NCBI GenBank assembly: GCA_964017235.1
Contig: OZ024938.1
Location: 13,941,454-14,005,453 of the forward strand
Reading direction: 5' to 3'
DNA length: 64,000 nucleotides
DNA from: Sabellastarte sp. h YS-2021
Taxonomy: Eukaryota; Annelida; Polychaeta; Sabellida; Sabellidae
Position 1 is the first letter of the stretch. Each line of letters starts with the position of its first letter. The position numbers and the translations under genes are program-made. This document shows, in pieces, positions 31,892-45,100 of the stretch. Under the pieces are notes generated by a model. The model saw only the letters and a program-made list of their open reading frames with translations. It did no database searches and was not told the origin of the DNA.

Positions 31892-33797
31892 CATTCCCAA
31901 AGATGCATTTTTTGGATACTTAATCTTCTGATACAGCTTAGTTAACTTTTAGGATGCCAGTCATAAAAGCTAAGTCAGTTATAAATACTTTCTCATTTTT
32001 CAGTGGTTACCATGATAATATATGGCTAATATCTTGAGAAATAATGCAGGTAGTAGGTGCACAAATCTCTGGAAGGTGTTGCTACATATTTTTGTGAATT
32101 AAACATAGTTAAGTTTCAGACTGGTTGCTTATTGTATAAATGAGTAATAGCTAATTTTATAATCTCACATTGATTACATCTTTAAAGCTAATGGAGTTTT
32201 GGCATCTTCATTGAGGCAGAAATCAACCGTGTATTTATGTTGAAAATAGAGATTGAGCAATTTCGAGCAAATTTTGGAGGAGTAGTGAGAATTCTTTATT
32301 TCATATCTCTGAAAAATCTTGAATTATTTGAATATTGGCCGCCAATTAAAATTGTGACAGATTTCAAAATGTGATTTATTTCGAAAAACTGTCGAGAAAA
32401 AGTGATTTTGAGCCAATTTTGAACTCATTACATGTGAATGACTCATTGTTATTTCCATTGAAAAATTTTTAATTTTACGAATTATGGCTGCCATCTTGAA
32501 TTTTGGCGGAAATGTAAATGGCTGTTTACTTTCAGAAACAGTTAAAGTTAGAGCAATTTAAACCAAATATTGGACCAGTTGTGTTTAATTGACTTAATTT
32601 TCTATTTTAAGAATTTCGCCTGCCATATTTAATTTTGCCAGAAATCAAAAGTGCTATTTATCTCAAAAACAATTAAAGATAGAGTACTTTTGAGTAAATC
32701 TTGAATCCTTTGGGTAATAAGGACTATTGTTAGGGTGTTTGATTTGACATTTGAACCCCACCTGAAGGCCAAATGGGAATGTCATAACAAAACAGTTTAT
32801 ATTGGCCCTAATTTTCTGTTGGATACATCTTGTATCTGACTGCAGATGTATCTGTGGTCTAGTTTTGTGATGTATGGCAATTTTCATTGCAGCTGTGTAA
32901 TTGTTAAACAAAGAATATTTTGTGTCAGGTCAAATAAAAATTTCAACCTCTAATTGTGTTGTATGTTTGTTTTACCAAGGTGTGACGAGAGAACTCCCAA
33001 ATCGTGTGGAGGAATAGAAATATAAGAATAAGAAAGCTTTTGAATGGTGTCTTGAAATAAGAGCATTGCCTCCAAGTCCTGTGTGGCAGAAACAAATAAA
33101 AAGAATATAAGAAAACTTAAGAAAATTGAGATAAAGAAAATGCAAGAAATTGAGAAAATAATTGAAATTTTCCTGAGGGAAACCATCGGCCAAAGAAAAG
33201 AGAAAGAAATGAGAAAGTATTGAAATCAAGAAAATATTTGCACAGAGTTGGCAAGCATTGGACACATTCTGATGCAGGGTTGTAAAAGTTTAAAAAAAAT
33301 ATTACTTGTTAAAAAGTAAAGAATCGAGGCCGTAATTAAAAACGTAAGTACACCAGTACCATGGCAAAAATCCCTTTATTTTTCAATCAATATTATCTTT
33401 TCAATATTACTTCACCAGATACATCATTTGTGTAAGGCTTTGTGAGTCAGAGAGTTTTACTCACAATTTTGACAAAAATTCAACAGCGTCCTTTGTTGTT
33501 TTGAGTGAAAGAGGTTTGTCAGATCATCAAAGACAATGGACGGCGCTACTCGTCTTTTAACATGTTTCTTGTCTCCTATGTTATCTGATGAAAATGTGAA
33601 ATTTTTTCTAGGCTAGTTACATCATATCATGCCATGGTAACATGCATTTTACATGCAAGCATTTGTTTCAGGTATTACCTTTCATTTTACGTTTTGTTCT
33701 GTCAATGCAGATTTTATTGAGTAATTATTGAAGCAAACATACTTCTCATCCTATTGTAAAAGTATATCAAAGAGGTGTTTATTTTCTGGTTTTTATT
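31892..33797. other. intergenic AT-rich DNA
   Basis: No gene is seen. Weakly similar segments around 32200-32700 (repeated 'TTTGAATTTTGGCGGAAAT'-like wording) suggest old, diverged repeats. Confidence 0.35.
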
Positions 33798-36053
33798 GTA
33801 TCCACCGGAAGCATCCGGTGGATACTTTGGTTTAGCGTTCGCTACGCCGCCGCCGTCGCGTGTAGAGAGATTTCGGCGTTAACGCTATAAGAGGAAAACA
33901 ACAGCAGCTAGGTTCACCAAATTTGCAGGATATCTTCATTGGGGGATAAGCTTCTCTGGGAAGGAAAATAGCCTCATTCTGAAAAACAAGATGGCCGCCA
34001 CGGGCATTTCTTTGAAAATAATCTACATTTTTCTACTGGCTGTTCCTCATAGGTAGAAGGTTGAATCTCTTCATAGGTTATATGTATGACACATATACAT
34101 GTCCTCTGCAACCTTGCACACATTTGACCTTGAAGCTCCTAACTCAAGGTCATCCACGGAGTGCTGAAGTAACCCACATAGAGGACTTTAAAAGTGCCTA
34201 TATCTCCCTTATTATTGGTCCTAGAGGTTTGCAGTGTGAAGCCAACCTATAGGAAATCATGTGCTGCGAATCTTCTGATGTGGTCAGATTTGACCTTGGA
34301 CCCCTCCTTCAAGGTCAAACGAGGATAGCCAAACTTAAAAGTGCTTATGACTCGCTTATTATCGATCCTAGAGGTTTGGGATGGTAAACCAACATATAGG
34401 AAATCATGTGCTGCGAATCTTCTGATGTGGTCAGATTTGACCTTGGACCCCTCCTTCAAGGTCAAACGAGGATAGCCAAACTTAAAAGTGCTTATAACTC
34501 GCTTATTATCGATCCTAGAGGTTTGGGATGGTAAACCAACATATAGGAATTCATGGGCTGGGAATCTTCTGGTGTGGTCAGATTTGACCTTGGGCCCCTC
34601 CTTCAAGGTCAAATGAGGACAGCGAAACTTAAAAGTGCTTATAACTTGCTTATTATTGGTCCTAGAGGTTTGGGATGGTAAACCAACATATAGGAAATCA
34701 TGGGCTGGGAATCTTCTGGTGTGGTCGGATTTGACCTTGGGCCCCTCCTTCAAGGTCAAACGAGGATAGCCAAAGGTAAAAGTGCCTATAACTCGCTTAT
34801 TATTGGTCCTAGAGGTTTGGGATGGTAAACCAACATATAGAAAATCATGGGCTGGGAATCTTCTTGTGTGGTCGGATTTGACCTTGGGCCCCTTATTCAA
34901 GGTCAAACGAGGACTGCCAAACTTAAAAGTGCTTATAACTCGCTTATTATTCGTCCTAGATGTTTGGGATGGTAAACCAGCATATAGAAAATCATGGGCT
35001 GGGAATCTTCTGGTGTGGTCAGATTTGACCTTGGGCCCCTCCTTGAAGGTCAAATGAGGATAGCCAAACTTAAAAGTGCTTATAACTCACTTATTATTGG
35101 TCCTAGAGGTTTGGGATGGTAAACCAACCTATAGGAAATCATGGGCTGGGAATCTTCTGGTGTGGTCGGATTTGACCTTGGGCCCCTCGTTCAAGGTCAA
35201 ATGAGGACAGCCAAACTTAAAAGTGCTTATAACTCGCTTATTATTGGTTCTGGAGGTTTGGGATGGTAAACCAACCTATAGGAAATCATGGGCTGGGAAT
35301 CTTCTGGCGTGGTCGGATTTGACCTTGGGCCCCTCCTTCGAGGTCAAACGTGGATAGCCAAACTTAAAAGTGCTTATAACTCGCTTATTATTGATCCCAG
35401 TGGTTTGGGATGGTAAACCAACATACAGTAAATCATTGGCAGGGAATCTTCTGGTGTGGTCGGATTTGACCTTGGGCCCTTCCTTCAAGGTCAAGTGAGG
35501 CGGGCCAAACTTAAAAGTGCTTATAACTTGCTTATTATTGGACTTAGAGGTTTGGGATAGTAAACCAACATATAGGAAATCATGGGCTGGGAATCTTCTG
35601 GCGTGGTCGGATTTGACCTTGGTCCCTCCTTCAAGGTCAAATGAGGACAGCCAAACTTAAAAGTGCTTATAACTCGCTTATTATTGGTCCTAGAGGTTTG
35701 GGATGGTAAACCAGCATATAGGAAATCATGGGCTGGGAATCTTCTGGTGTGGTCAGATTTGACCTTGGGCCCCTCCTTCAAGGTCAAACGAGAATAGCCA
35801 AAGGTAAAAGTGCCTATAACTCGTTTATTATTGGTCCTAGAGGTTTGGGATGGTAAACCAACATATAGAAAATCATGGGCTGGGAATCTTTTGGTGTGGT
35901 CGGATTTGACCTTGGGGCCCTCCTTCAAGGTCAAATGAGGACAGCCAAACTTAAAAGTGCTTATAACTCGCTTATTATTGGTCCTAGAGGTTTTGGTGCA
36001 TTGTCTTTACGGTGGATACAATTTGCATCGGTTTTCCGATGCGCTAGGTCTAG
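33798..36053. mobile_element. non-autonomous Helitron/Helentron-like element with central 147-bp array
   Basis: The 5' end is A|TCCACCGG within a hairpin (GTATCCACCGG...CCGGTGGATAC, 33798-33825). The 3' end has a subterminal GGTGGATACA (inverted match to the 5' TGTATCCACC), a hairpin GCATCGG-TTTT-CCGATGC (36026-36043), and CTAG|T at 36050-36053. These are hallmarks of rolling-circle Helitrons or the related Helentrons/HINEs. Between them is a 12-copy tandem array. No Rep/helicase is encoded. Exact class and ends are inferred. Confidence 0.6.
34190..35997. repeat. 147-bp tandem repeat array, about 12 copies
   Basis: The landmark TGACCTTGG recurs at 34291, 34438, 34585, 34732, 34879, 35026, 35173, 35320, 35467, 35614, 35760 and 35907. 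The period is 147 bp with a single 1-bp deviation. Because 147 is divisible by 3, the array shows long pseudo-ORFs on the minus strand. Unit landmarks are ACTCGCTTATTATTGGTCC and GTGTGGTCGGATTTGACC. Confidence 0.95.
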
Positions 36054-37533
36054 TTTTGGTTGGCTTTTGTCAAGTTATGAAGACAATGATTTTTTTTAAG
36101 TTAAGGAAGTTCTGTTTTCCCCTTCCAAACTATAGATTATAATTTGCTTTCTTCGCTGTGCAGTTTTTGTTTTACCGTTTTTGATTCTAAGAGGTTTTGG
36201 AATTATTTGTGTTCTTTAGTTTGTAGGCAATTTAACTTAATATTAATACTTATAACTAAAATGTAACTGACTGAAGACATCACACTCTGAAACGTGGTAA
36301 GTTCATCAAGTTTCTCTTTACTGTTTCCTTTGATAAGCTAATATGTAGAAATTTAATGTTTTCTGTAGGATTTAAAACTTATAAATGTAACTTTTTTGAT
36401 TAGTGTCGAGTGAAAAAAAGATAGATTTAATTAAGATATATACCACCTTTATAATATCAGTAAAATTACAAACTAATCTGACCACTGAAGCAGTCAACAT
36501 GTATATGAGAAAGTCGTTTATTTCTTTGTATTGTAGATTTCAGTCCTGTAGGATGATTTATGCATCATTCACTTTACTTGAGAAGTTGAGAGGTACAGCA
36601 GTGGACAAGTGGTTGAATAGTTGACAATCATATGACTGTCAGCAGTCCTGCTGCCTATTGTCCTAAAGTATTTTATTTATCACTCATATATACATTCTTT
36701 AATAATGTTTGAAATTTTTGTAGAGTGATATAAACAGAGTAACATATGACATAAACATGCATAATAATTATACCTCAGAAACTTCTAACTTCAAGATTTA
36801 AAGTTTAAAAAATTTTCCAACAACAATCAAAAGTTTTAGTCAATTTATCTGATGGGAAAACAACGTAGGATATCAGATTGGGTGAAGTTGGCAGCATCTA
36901 ACAGATAAAATGTGGTTAACAGTTGATACAATACCTTGCACACACACCTTGACATAATAAAACATGCTGATTGGAAATGTTGACCTGTCTGATGCCATTA
37001 TCTGAAAAACCTTCTTTGACTTAACGGCAGTAAAGACTACATTTTATCTTTGATAACCTAGATGGTAGCAGCAGAAGCTGTTGTAAATGCCAATACTGTG
37101 TAAAGCTAAATAACAAAATAAGCTGTAACTATGGTTTATTTCTTACTACTTTGAGTAACTACTTTGAGTACAGTGCCAAGGGATGAACAGTAATTCCTCA
37201 AAATTTGAAAATTTTACACAGATAAAGTTGAGTAAATAAAGTTATAATATGAACATAAAATTCAGTTGTATAAACTACAAGTGATGTCAAAACAAATACT
37301 AGAGGAATAAAGGCTTCCATAGCATCAATTTACTTTTTCTTCTCTTGAAATTTTCTGTTCAATTAATAAGTAATAAAACTCCAATCAAACAAATCTCTGC
37401 TTATTTGAATATCATAAATGTCCATATACATTATGTGCATTATGATTATTTTTATTAATACATTTGTACTTTGCAGTATTTGTTAAACCTAAGAGTACCC
37501 ACAGAAATAAAAATATAAATGTGCTTTTGTTTA
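36054..37533. other. intergenic DNA between the Helitron-like element and FMO
   Basis: AT-rich with no supported gene. It includes the 3' flank of the minus-strand FMO gene. Confidence 0.4.
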
Positions 37534-37932
37534 TCACATAGAATTCATGTATTCTTGAATCTTCTTTGATCCAAGTGCCCTCTGACATACTTCAATAATC
37601 CAGTCTTTTGCACCTTCCCATTTCCCTGGTCCCTGTAGACGATAATGAGAACCAATGATTGGACCATGTTTTACAGCGACAGCCAATAACTTGCCATCAT
37701 CACCAGACTTTTGAAGCTCTTCATAAGATGGTGGCATACACCCTATCTCTGTTGATAGGTTCTGTACATACTCAAAATTATTTCTCACATTGTTATATGG
37801 TATATCTTTTTTTTCCTTAGTTTTGTGTGTGTCTTTAATATGTTTCAACATCTCCTGACGCTCTTCTGCAGTGAACAATTCACAACTCTCTCCGTAATTT
37901 CTGGGGATCACTTTATTACAGATCCACCTTGC
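37534..37932 (-). CDS. FMO exon 3 (C-terminal)
   Basis: The acceptor TTTGTAG opens ARWICNKVIPRNYGE. It encodes residues 397-528, including IGCMPPSYEEL and YRLQGPGKWEGA, blocks conserved at FMO C-termini. Stop TAG is at 37534-37536. It is 9 kb from exon 2. Confidence 0.92.
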   Translation of the reverse strand, partial: ARWICNKVIPRNYGESCELFTAEERQEMLKHIKDTHKTKEKKDIPYNNVRNNFEYVQNLSTEIGCMPPSYEELQKSGDDGKLLAVAVKHGPIIGSHYRLQGPGKWEGAKDWIIEVCQRALGSKKIQEYMNSM

Positions 37933-39160
37933 CTACAAAGAAGCAAAATTCTACAATATGAAAAAATTAATTCCAAAATTAAACCAAGTACATTTTATCA
38001 TAGTGTAAAAAATTCACAATACAATTAGTTGCTTAATTCGAGACATTTATCGGGCCACAAATCAATGTTTGTGACTCCTATAAAGCCATTTTGTAGTTGC
38101 CATGAAACTTGACTTGGAGGAGGACGATATATTTGTTAAAATGGACATTTCACTGTTCTACATAATCTTGCCATCTGGGACTCGATGCTATTCTCAGGAG
38201 GCCACTTCTGATGCCCACTATAGGAAAAAGAGATCTGTGGTGGAGCCAGAAATACTAGGTGGCTCTAGCTGTTTAGCTGACATAGTCTGATGCTTGCTCT
38301 GTCCTCTTTATATTTTGCTGTATATTAGATATGCACATTTTTGGAGTAAGATTTTCTGCAAAAAGCCATTTTATTTTGTGGAAATGTTTTTTGTTGGTGT
38401 GTATTGGGATACATGGACATTTTCTTTGCAAAGATGGTGAATTTTGAAAAAAAAAACAAGTGTTCTGACATTTAACTGTTTCTGCTGCCACTTTGACACC
38501 CATAGATATTGTCAAAATGTGCAACGAGAGTGGCAGGTGTGATGAACTGTGTGGCTAGGGGTCTTCCCCCCCCCCAGTGCTCCAGCTTCACAGAAAGAAA
38601 GAAACCTAGGTCTCACTGAAGATACCAAAAAAAGGAAAACTCAAACTAAAAAAAAAAGGAAAAATCAAAGCACTCAAGTCAGACATTTCTAAAGATGAAT
38701 CAGAATTTTTGGAATACCCTGATGCGGTGGGGTGGGTGGGTGGGTATTTTTTTGCATTTCTTGGCCTACCAGCTGGAGCTAGAAAATGTGGCATGGGATG
38801 TATATCAGTCTCCATTCAATAAATGTACTGTGCTCATCTTGGAGGCATTAATTTTGAGCCTGCCCATCCTAATGCAAGAAACACAGCACCATTCTACTGG
38901 AGAGTTTCTGAAAATATCTGGGTACTACTACCTGATCATCATAGATCTTCAAGTGCTGACGACGGTGACAGATGGAAAGGCAATTAAGCCCAGACCCAAT
39001 ACTTCAATCGGTTGACCTCTCAGAGATACCCTCGCAATGTGAACTGGGCATTGACACACTTAAGCACTGCTGAACATTCTTGATCCCAAGGAGAGTACGC
39101 CTGTCTTCTACACAGCCACTGGTGTGGGTCACAATCCATTAACCCCCCCCCCCCCCCCCC

Positions 39161-39193
<33 letters not shown>

Positions 39194-42100
39194 AATCTGG
39201 ACCATAAGGCTCTAAAAATTTCTTCCCTCCCAACCTTCTCTGAAAGGCACTCTGAATCTTTGGGAGTAAGAGATTAACAATTCAAGTCTTCCTGAAGGAA
39301 AAATTCCCCCAAAACACCAAGCCACAGGAGTGTGGTATCAAATGTTCCATCCAGGTTTTGAGGAGAAAAATGCAACAGTGAACATTGGGCTGTACATCTC
39401 TTATGTTTTTAAAATAAAGGACCCCCCAAACACCAAGCTCTTCAAGCATCCGCACTATCCACTTCTCTGCAGCATTTAACGAAGTGATTTCTGAATCAAA
39501 TCTCACAATGGCTGTGGGCAGGAATACCATTAAGGTAAAACCAAATAGAAAGAGGAGCTAACCCTAATCCAAATTCAACAACATGCCTTACCCTGCCAAA
39601 GTAATGCTATGACTGATATCCTGCAGAGTGTCGAGTGTCATAGGAAACCTGGTGTTCATTCGGAAGGACAGAGACTTTTGACTTAAACACTTGTTAGGGT
39701 CAAAATTAATGTTAGGAATTAGGAAATTCCCCATTTTTGCTCTCCAACCTGTTCAACTGTCAACTAGTTCAAGAAAGGGAGGAATTCCTACTGAAAAAGG
39801 TACCTCCAGCCCTAACTGCGTCACCCTTTTGTGGCATGTCTAGAAACAGGGGTCAGTTGAGACCATAACTCAGGCAGTAGCCAGTCCTGAAGCAGACAAA
39901 AATGATCATACAAAGGCAGCAAAGCTCCGTTCAGATCTTACTGCAGAGGGTGTGGTGCCACCACAAAGCAGTAACTCCCTTAACAATGGACATAGAGCTT
40001 GAAGGTCTGTTGCAACTTTTTAGGGTAGGCTGGCCAGAAGAAAATTGCATATTACAGATTTTATGTATAGCTACACTACCATTCAGCCAAAACTGCAGCT
40101 TAAAAAATCAGGTCAGGATACAGAAAAAAAAAGAAAAAAAGACCTAGCCTCCTGCATCCATTATCTCCTGAAAAAAGCAATAGAATAAATCTGCAAGTAA
40201 TCCAATTTATACTCCACAGCCCTTCAGAACTTTAATTAGAAAATTTAAAGTCACATAGTGCTATATGTCTCTGAAACCGTAAGGTGTTGATACAGCCATT
40301 GGTAAGGGGGTGTAGGTGTGCAACATCATGGTGTGACCTTGCTGTAGTGATCTTGACCTATAAAATCTTGTCCGAGCTATATCTCAAAAACTAAGGTGTA
40401 GGAAGTTGATACTTGACATTAGGACATTGGTTTGAGGTTGTAGGTGTGCAGTGTCATGGTGTGACCTTGATTTAACCTTTGACCTTGCCGTGGTTACCTT
40501 GACCTATAAAATAATTTAAAATTTTTATTGTGTACATATTGTTATATTAAAAACTGTTTTAAAACTAGAATTTCATCATTACATATCAAAGTGCAACATT
40601 CAAACAATTACAATAATTATAGACCATTCCATTTATCCATATGTTTACTTTTTTATATAAAACAACACAATTTCCTAACTCCTAGTAATGTTTTATCACT
40701 CCATAGAACACAATTGGCTCCCACTAGATTTTGTTATGAAGACAAACTTTTATCAAGGTAATTAGAAAGTTTTTATGGGTTGATCTGCTGGTATAGCCGA
40801 TTAAAAATACCACTGCCAATCCTGTTTTTTTTTTTATTCACAAGGAACACTGATTAAAACATTTATTTTATCCATAATAGTAAAAACAAAGTTTCTTATG
40901 ACAAGGCATGACTAAAAAAATGTGTCAAGTTGTTTCTGCATGTATTTGGCAGAAAAATATTTTCTGTAATTACTAGATTACATCCAAAGAGGTAGATATC
41001 AGTTGGTATTTTTCAAAGTAAGATACTATATCAGAATGTCTTTACAGAGGGCTTGATGCAGCTTTCAAAATTGATAGGGTATATTTTCTTCCATTTTCCC
41101 TGTATATCCACATCCAAAACCAATTTCCACTTAGTCTCATGACCTCTATTTATTTTGACCTGTTCAACCAGATTTTGATATACAAATTTACAAACTTCAA
41201 GGGGCAACTATAACTTTCTCCAGGATATTCTGTTTCACTTCTGTTGGCTTTAATTTTGCAGATGTACTAAGATCCCAGTGTCTAGGGATACTGTGCAATC
41301 AAACTGTAAAAATTCAAACTTCATATGAAGTTTTATACTTTTGTTTAAAATCCATGCAACTGTAAAAGCCACTACTTTTCATTACAAGGTCATTTATATA
41401 TAAAGCTCCACAAGTATTTTCACCACGTCCCAATTCATGGGATTGTCATTTACTAGGACTGTTATGGGGAGATTTCAAGGGTCAACACCATTTGGCATTG
41501 TTAATTTATAGTTTTTTCAGCTTTCTCTGACGTTTTTCCAGAATTGAATTTTTATACCCAAGTAACGCTATATATGTTGCCAGCTTCCAGATGTTAATAA
41601 TTTTTTAATCCATGTCAATTTTACTGACTTATTAAATACATTAAGATTAATTAGTTTTACACCTCTGAAACTGAATGTTTTTCAAGCTGCATATCAGTGA
41701 TTTTGGTCTGTCCATCTTCCCATAAAATTTCTGTAAATATACTTTTTGTTTATTAATTAACGCTCGACGATAGGAGAGGGTTATTGTGATCAGTTTGTTT
41801 TTGTCTGTCAGTCTGTCTGTGCACTGTTTCACCCTTATAACTCAAAAACTATAACACCAACCAAGCTCAAATTTGGTGGGCAGGTATTTCATGGGGTACA
41901 GATGGATTCTTCCAAATTTGGTGTAATTTGTTTGAAAATTAAAGCAAGGAGAGTTTTTCTTATTTTTAATTGGGATTTTACAGTGAAATCTGCTTCTCTA
42001 ATCAATCAATAATCCACACACAATCAACTTTGCTTCCCTCAATGCTTTTTTAATGTGTGTATGTGTGTATTGTTATGCTTGGTCACACATGTGAAAAATC

Positions 42101-45100
42101 AATATCATGACATCATGACAGGATTTCTTCATGATTTTTTGTGCAAAAAGAATTCCTCTGTGGCTATATAGATTGTAAAGTGAAGAACTTGTAATCCCAT
42201 GTTTGGGGTTCAATACCACTCACTACTTTTTTTTTTTTTAATAGTTTTTCTTTTTAAAGTATTTTTTAGGCTTTTTAAAGAATCTCTTAAAGGTTTTGCT
42301 AGAAAGAAATAGAAAATTAAAACACAACATTTAAATTTTTGCTGTCCAAAAAAAAAAAAACTTAACCAAGATGTGATGTCTACTCTTCATCACATAATGT
42401 AAAAAAATCAATATTTTGTTTCTGATGATGTCATTGCTTAATGATGTCACAATGCAATTGTCATTGTGAGGTCACAAACCCTAGCTTGTGATACTTGCTG
42501 TCTTTAAGTAATAATATTTCTTCTCATTAAATTTATGTCTTGAAATTGACATAAAGAATATTAAGAGGGAGGTGATGTATTCATCATGTTTATTTATTTC
42601 TGGTTTGTTTTTTGTTTTTGTTTTTTTGCTTCAATTTCTTGACAGTCCACAAAAAATTTACCCTGAGTGATTTACACCAAGAACAGGCTTTTAACCAATA
42701 TTTTTACCTCTACCAGGAGTTTATGTTTTTGTGTGCTTTTTTGCCAATTTGTCTTTTTTTGGTGTTTAGATTACTCCAGAACTAATGAACAGATCTTTAT
42801 AAAAATTTTTGTGGATAGGACCTGGTCAAAGGAAGAAGACTTGTGACACTTGTGAGACTGGTCACATTGAGTCGAGCGTTTTGCTCTCTCTGAGTGCATC
42901 TTGTTGTATACTGTACTTGGATTCGGTAGAACAGAAAAAAAGGTACACTAGTTTTGGCAGTGCCATCGTTTTTAGGACATTCACTTTCCCCAAAGTAGTT
43001 AACGATCTTGTCCATCTCATGTATTTTTCTTCCATAATTGTATCCCCGAAAAGTGGGGATACTATGGATCATGCATGGTCATCGTCTGCAGAGATTATCT
43101 TGTGTTCAACCTACAGACCACATTTCTTTTGGGATTTCTTTTAAACTTTGCAAGTGGCTTGCTATGACAAGAGACAAAAAGTTTCACTTCTAACTTGAAA
43201 ACTTAAACATTTAGAGAAGTTGGTTTAAATATGTTATTCAGCTACTTTTGGGTCAGCTATAACATAGTAAAATTGCAGACCTGTAGCTCATTGCATGGCT
43301 GAGTAATGGCTACTTAGAGGTTCGCACTTTTGAGTAAGTCAGCTGTAACTTGAAAACTATTGCAAAAGTGCTTATAACTCGCTTATTGTTGGTCCTAGTA
43401 GTTTGCAATGTGAAATCAACCTATAGGAAATGATGGGCTAGGAATCTTCTGATGTGGTCATATTTTACCTTGGGGCCCCTCCGTTGAGGTCAAATGAGGA
43501 TAGCCACATTTAAAAGTGCTCGTAACTCGCTTATTATTGGTTGTAGAGGTTTGCAATGCCAAACCAATCTGTTGGAAATCATGGGCTAGGTATCTTCTGA
43601 TGTGGTCAGATTTGACCTTGAGCCCCTCCTTCAAGGTCAAACAAGGATATCCGAAGTTAAAAGTGCTTATAACTCGCTTATTATTTGTCCTACAGGTTTG
43701 CAATGTGAAAGCAACCTATAAGGAAGCATTAGCTAGGAATCGTCTGATGTGGTCAGATTTGACCCTGGGCCCCTCCTTCAAGGTCAAATCAGGATAGCCA
43801 AATTTAAAAGTGCTTATAACTTTCTTATTATTGGTCCTAGAGGTTTGCAATATGAAAACAACCTATAAGAAGCATGGGCTAGCAATCTTCTTATGTGGTC
43901 AGATTTGACCTTGGGCTTCTCCTTCAAGGTCAAACAAGGATAGCCAAATGTAAAAGTGCTTATAACTCGCTTATTATTGGTTCTAGAGGTTTGCAATGTG
44001 AAACCAACCTATAGGAAATCGTAATCAAAGCACTTTTGAGTAAGTCAGCTGTAACTTGAAAACTATTGCAAAAGTGCTTATAACTCGCTTATTGTTGGTC
44101 CTAGTAGTTTGCAATGTGAAATCAACCTATAGGAAATGATGGGCTAGGAATCTTCTGATGTGGTCAGATTTTACCTTGGGGCCCCTCCGTTGAGGTCAAA
44201 TGAGGATAGCCACATTTAAAAGTGCTCGTAACTCGCTTATTATTGGTTGTAGAGGTTTGCAATGCCAAACCAATCTGTTGGAAATCATAGGCTAGGTATC
44301 TTCTGATGTGGTCAGATTTGACCTTGAGCCCCTCCTTCAAGGTCAAACAAGGATATCCGAAGTTAAAAGTGCTTATAACTCGCTTATTATTTGTCCTACA
44401 GGTTTGCAATGTGAAAGCAACCTATAAGGAAGCATTAGCTAGGAATCGTCTGATGTGGTCAGATTTGACCCTGGGCCCCTCCTTCAAGGTCAAATCAGGA
44501 TAGCCAAATTTAAAAGTGCTTATAACTTTCTTATTATTGGTCCTAGAGGTTTGCAATATGAAAACAACCTATAAGAAGCATGGGCTAGCAATCTTCTTAT
44601 GTGGTCAGATTTGACCTTGGGCTTCTCCTTCAAGGTCAAACAAGGATAGCCAAATGTAAAAGTGCTTATAACTCGCTTATTATTGGTTCTAGAGGTTTGC
44701 AATGTGAAGCCAGCCTATAGGAAATCGTAATCAAATCACGAAAACCGTGGGTACTATGGATCATCAAATTTTTTGTCTTTTCCTGTTGCAACTTAAAAGC
44801 AACTGGTAACAGAAGAGAGATATGATTTTAGGGCCTGAAGATGCGACTTGTTGGTAGTCTCGAGCAGGCCACTTCCACCTTAAAGACCCTTGGGTAAAGT
44901 AGAAGGCTGCTTACTTATGTATTAGCTGGTGGTAGACCTACTGGGCAGCCACCACCAGACCCAGATGAAAAAGCTCTGAATCAGCCCAGGCCACATTTTT
45001 CAAGTAAAACTGTTTGAAGGTGTTGTGTGATTTCCAGTGACAGACTGATAATAACTGTTCTGAGGAGACGCCTGACTGAAAGGCCTTAGAAGCATCAACA

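Noticed and set aside
34247..35053. 268-codon open frame on the minus strand
   Set aside because: It is a by-product of the 147-bp tandem array (49-codon period). The repeated peptide has no family resemblance, and the plus strand shows similar long frames.
34190..35997. CRISPR-like array
   Set aside because: Units are contiguous 147-bp tandem repeats with no unique spacers, and the genome is eukaryotic.
37534..37911. Independent 125-aa gene
   Set aside because: It is the last exon of the FMO gene. The frame opens upstream to a splice acceptor at 37932, and the apparent start is GTG.
38540..40140. Old retrotransposon gag
   Set aside because: Short frames hinted at a degenerate gag, but no motif could be matched with confidence, so it was left unassigned.
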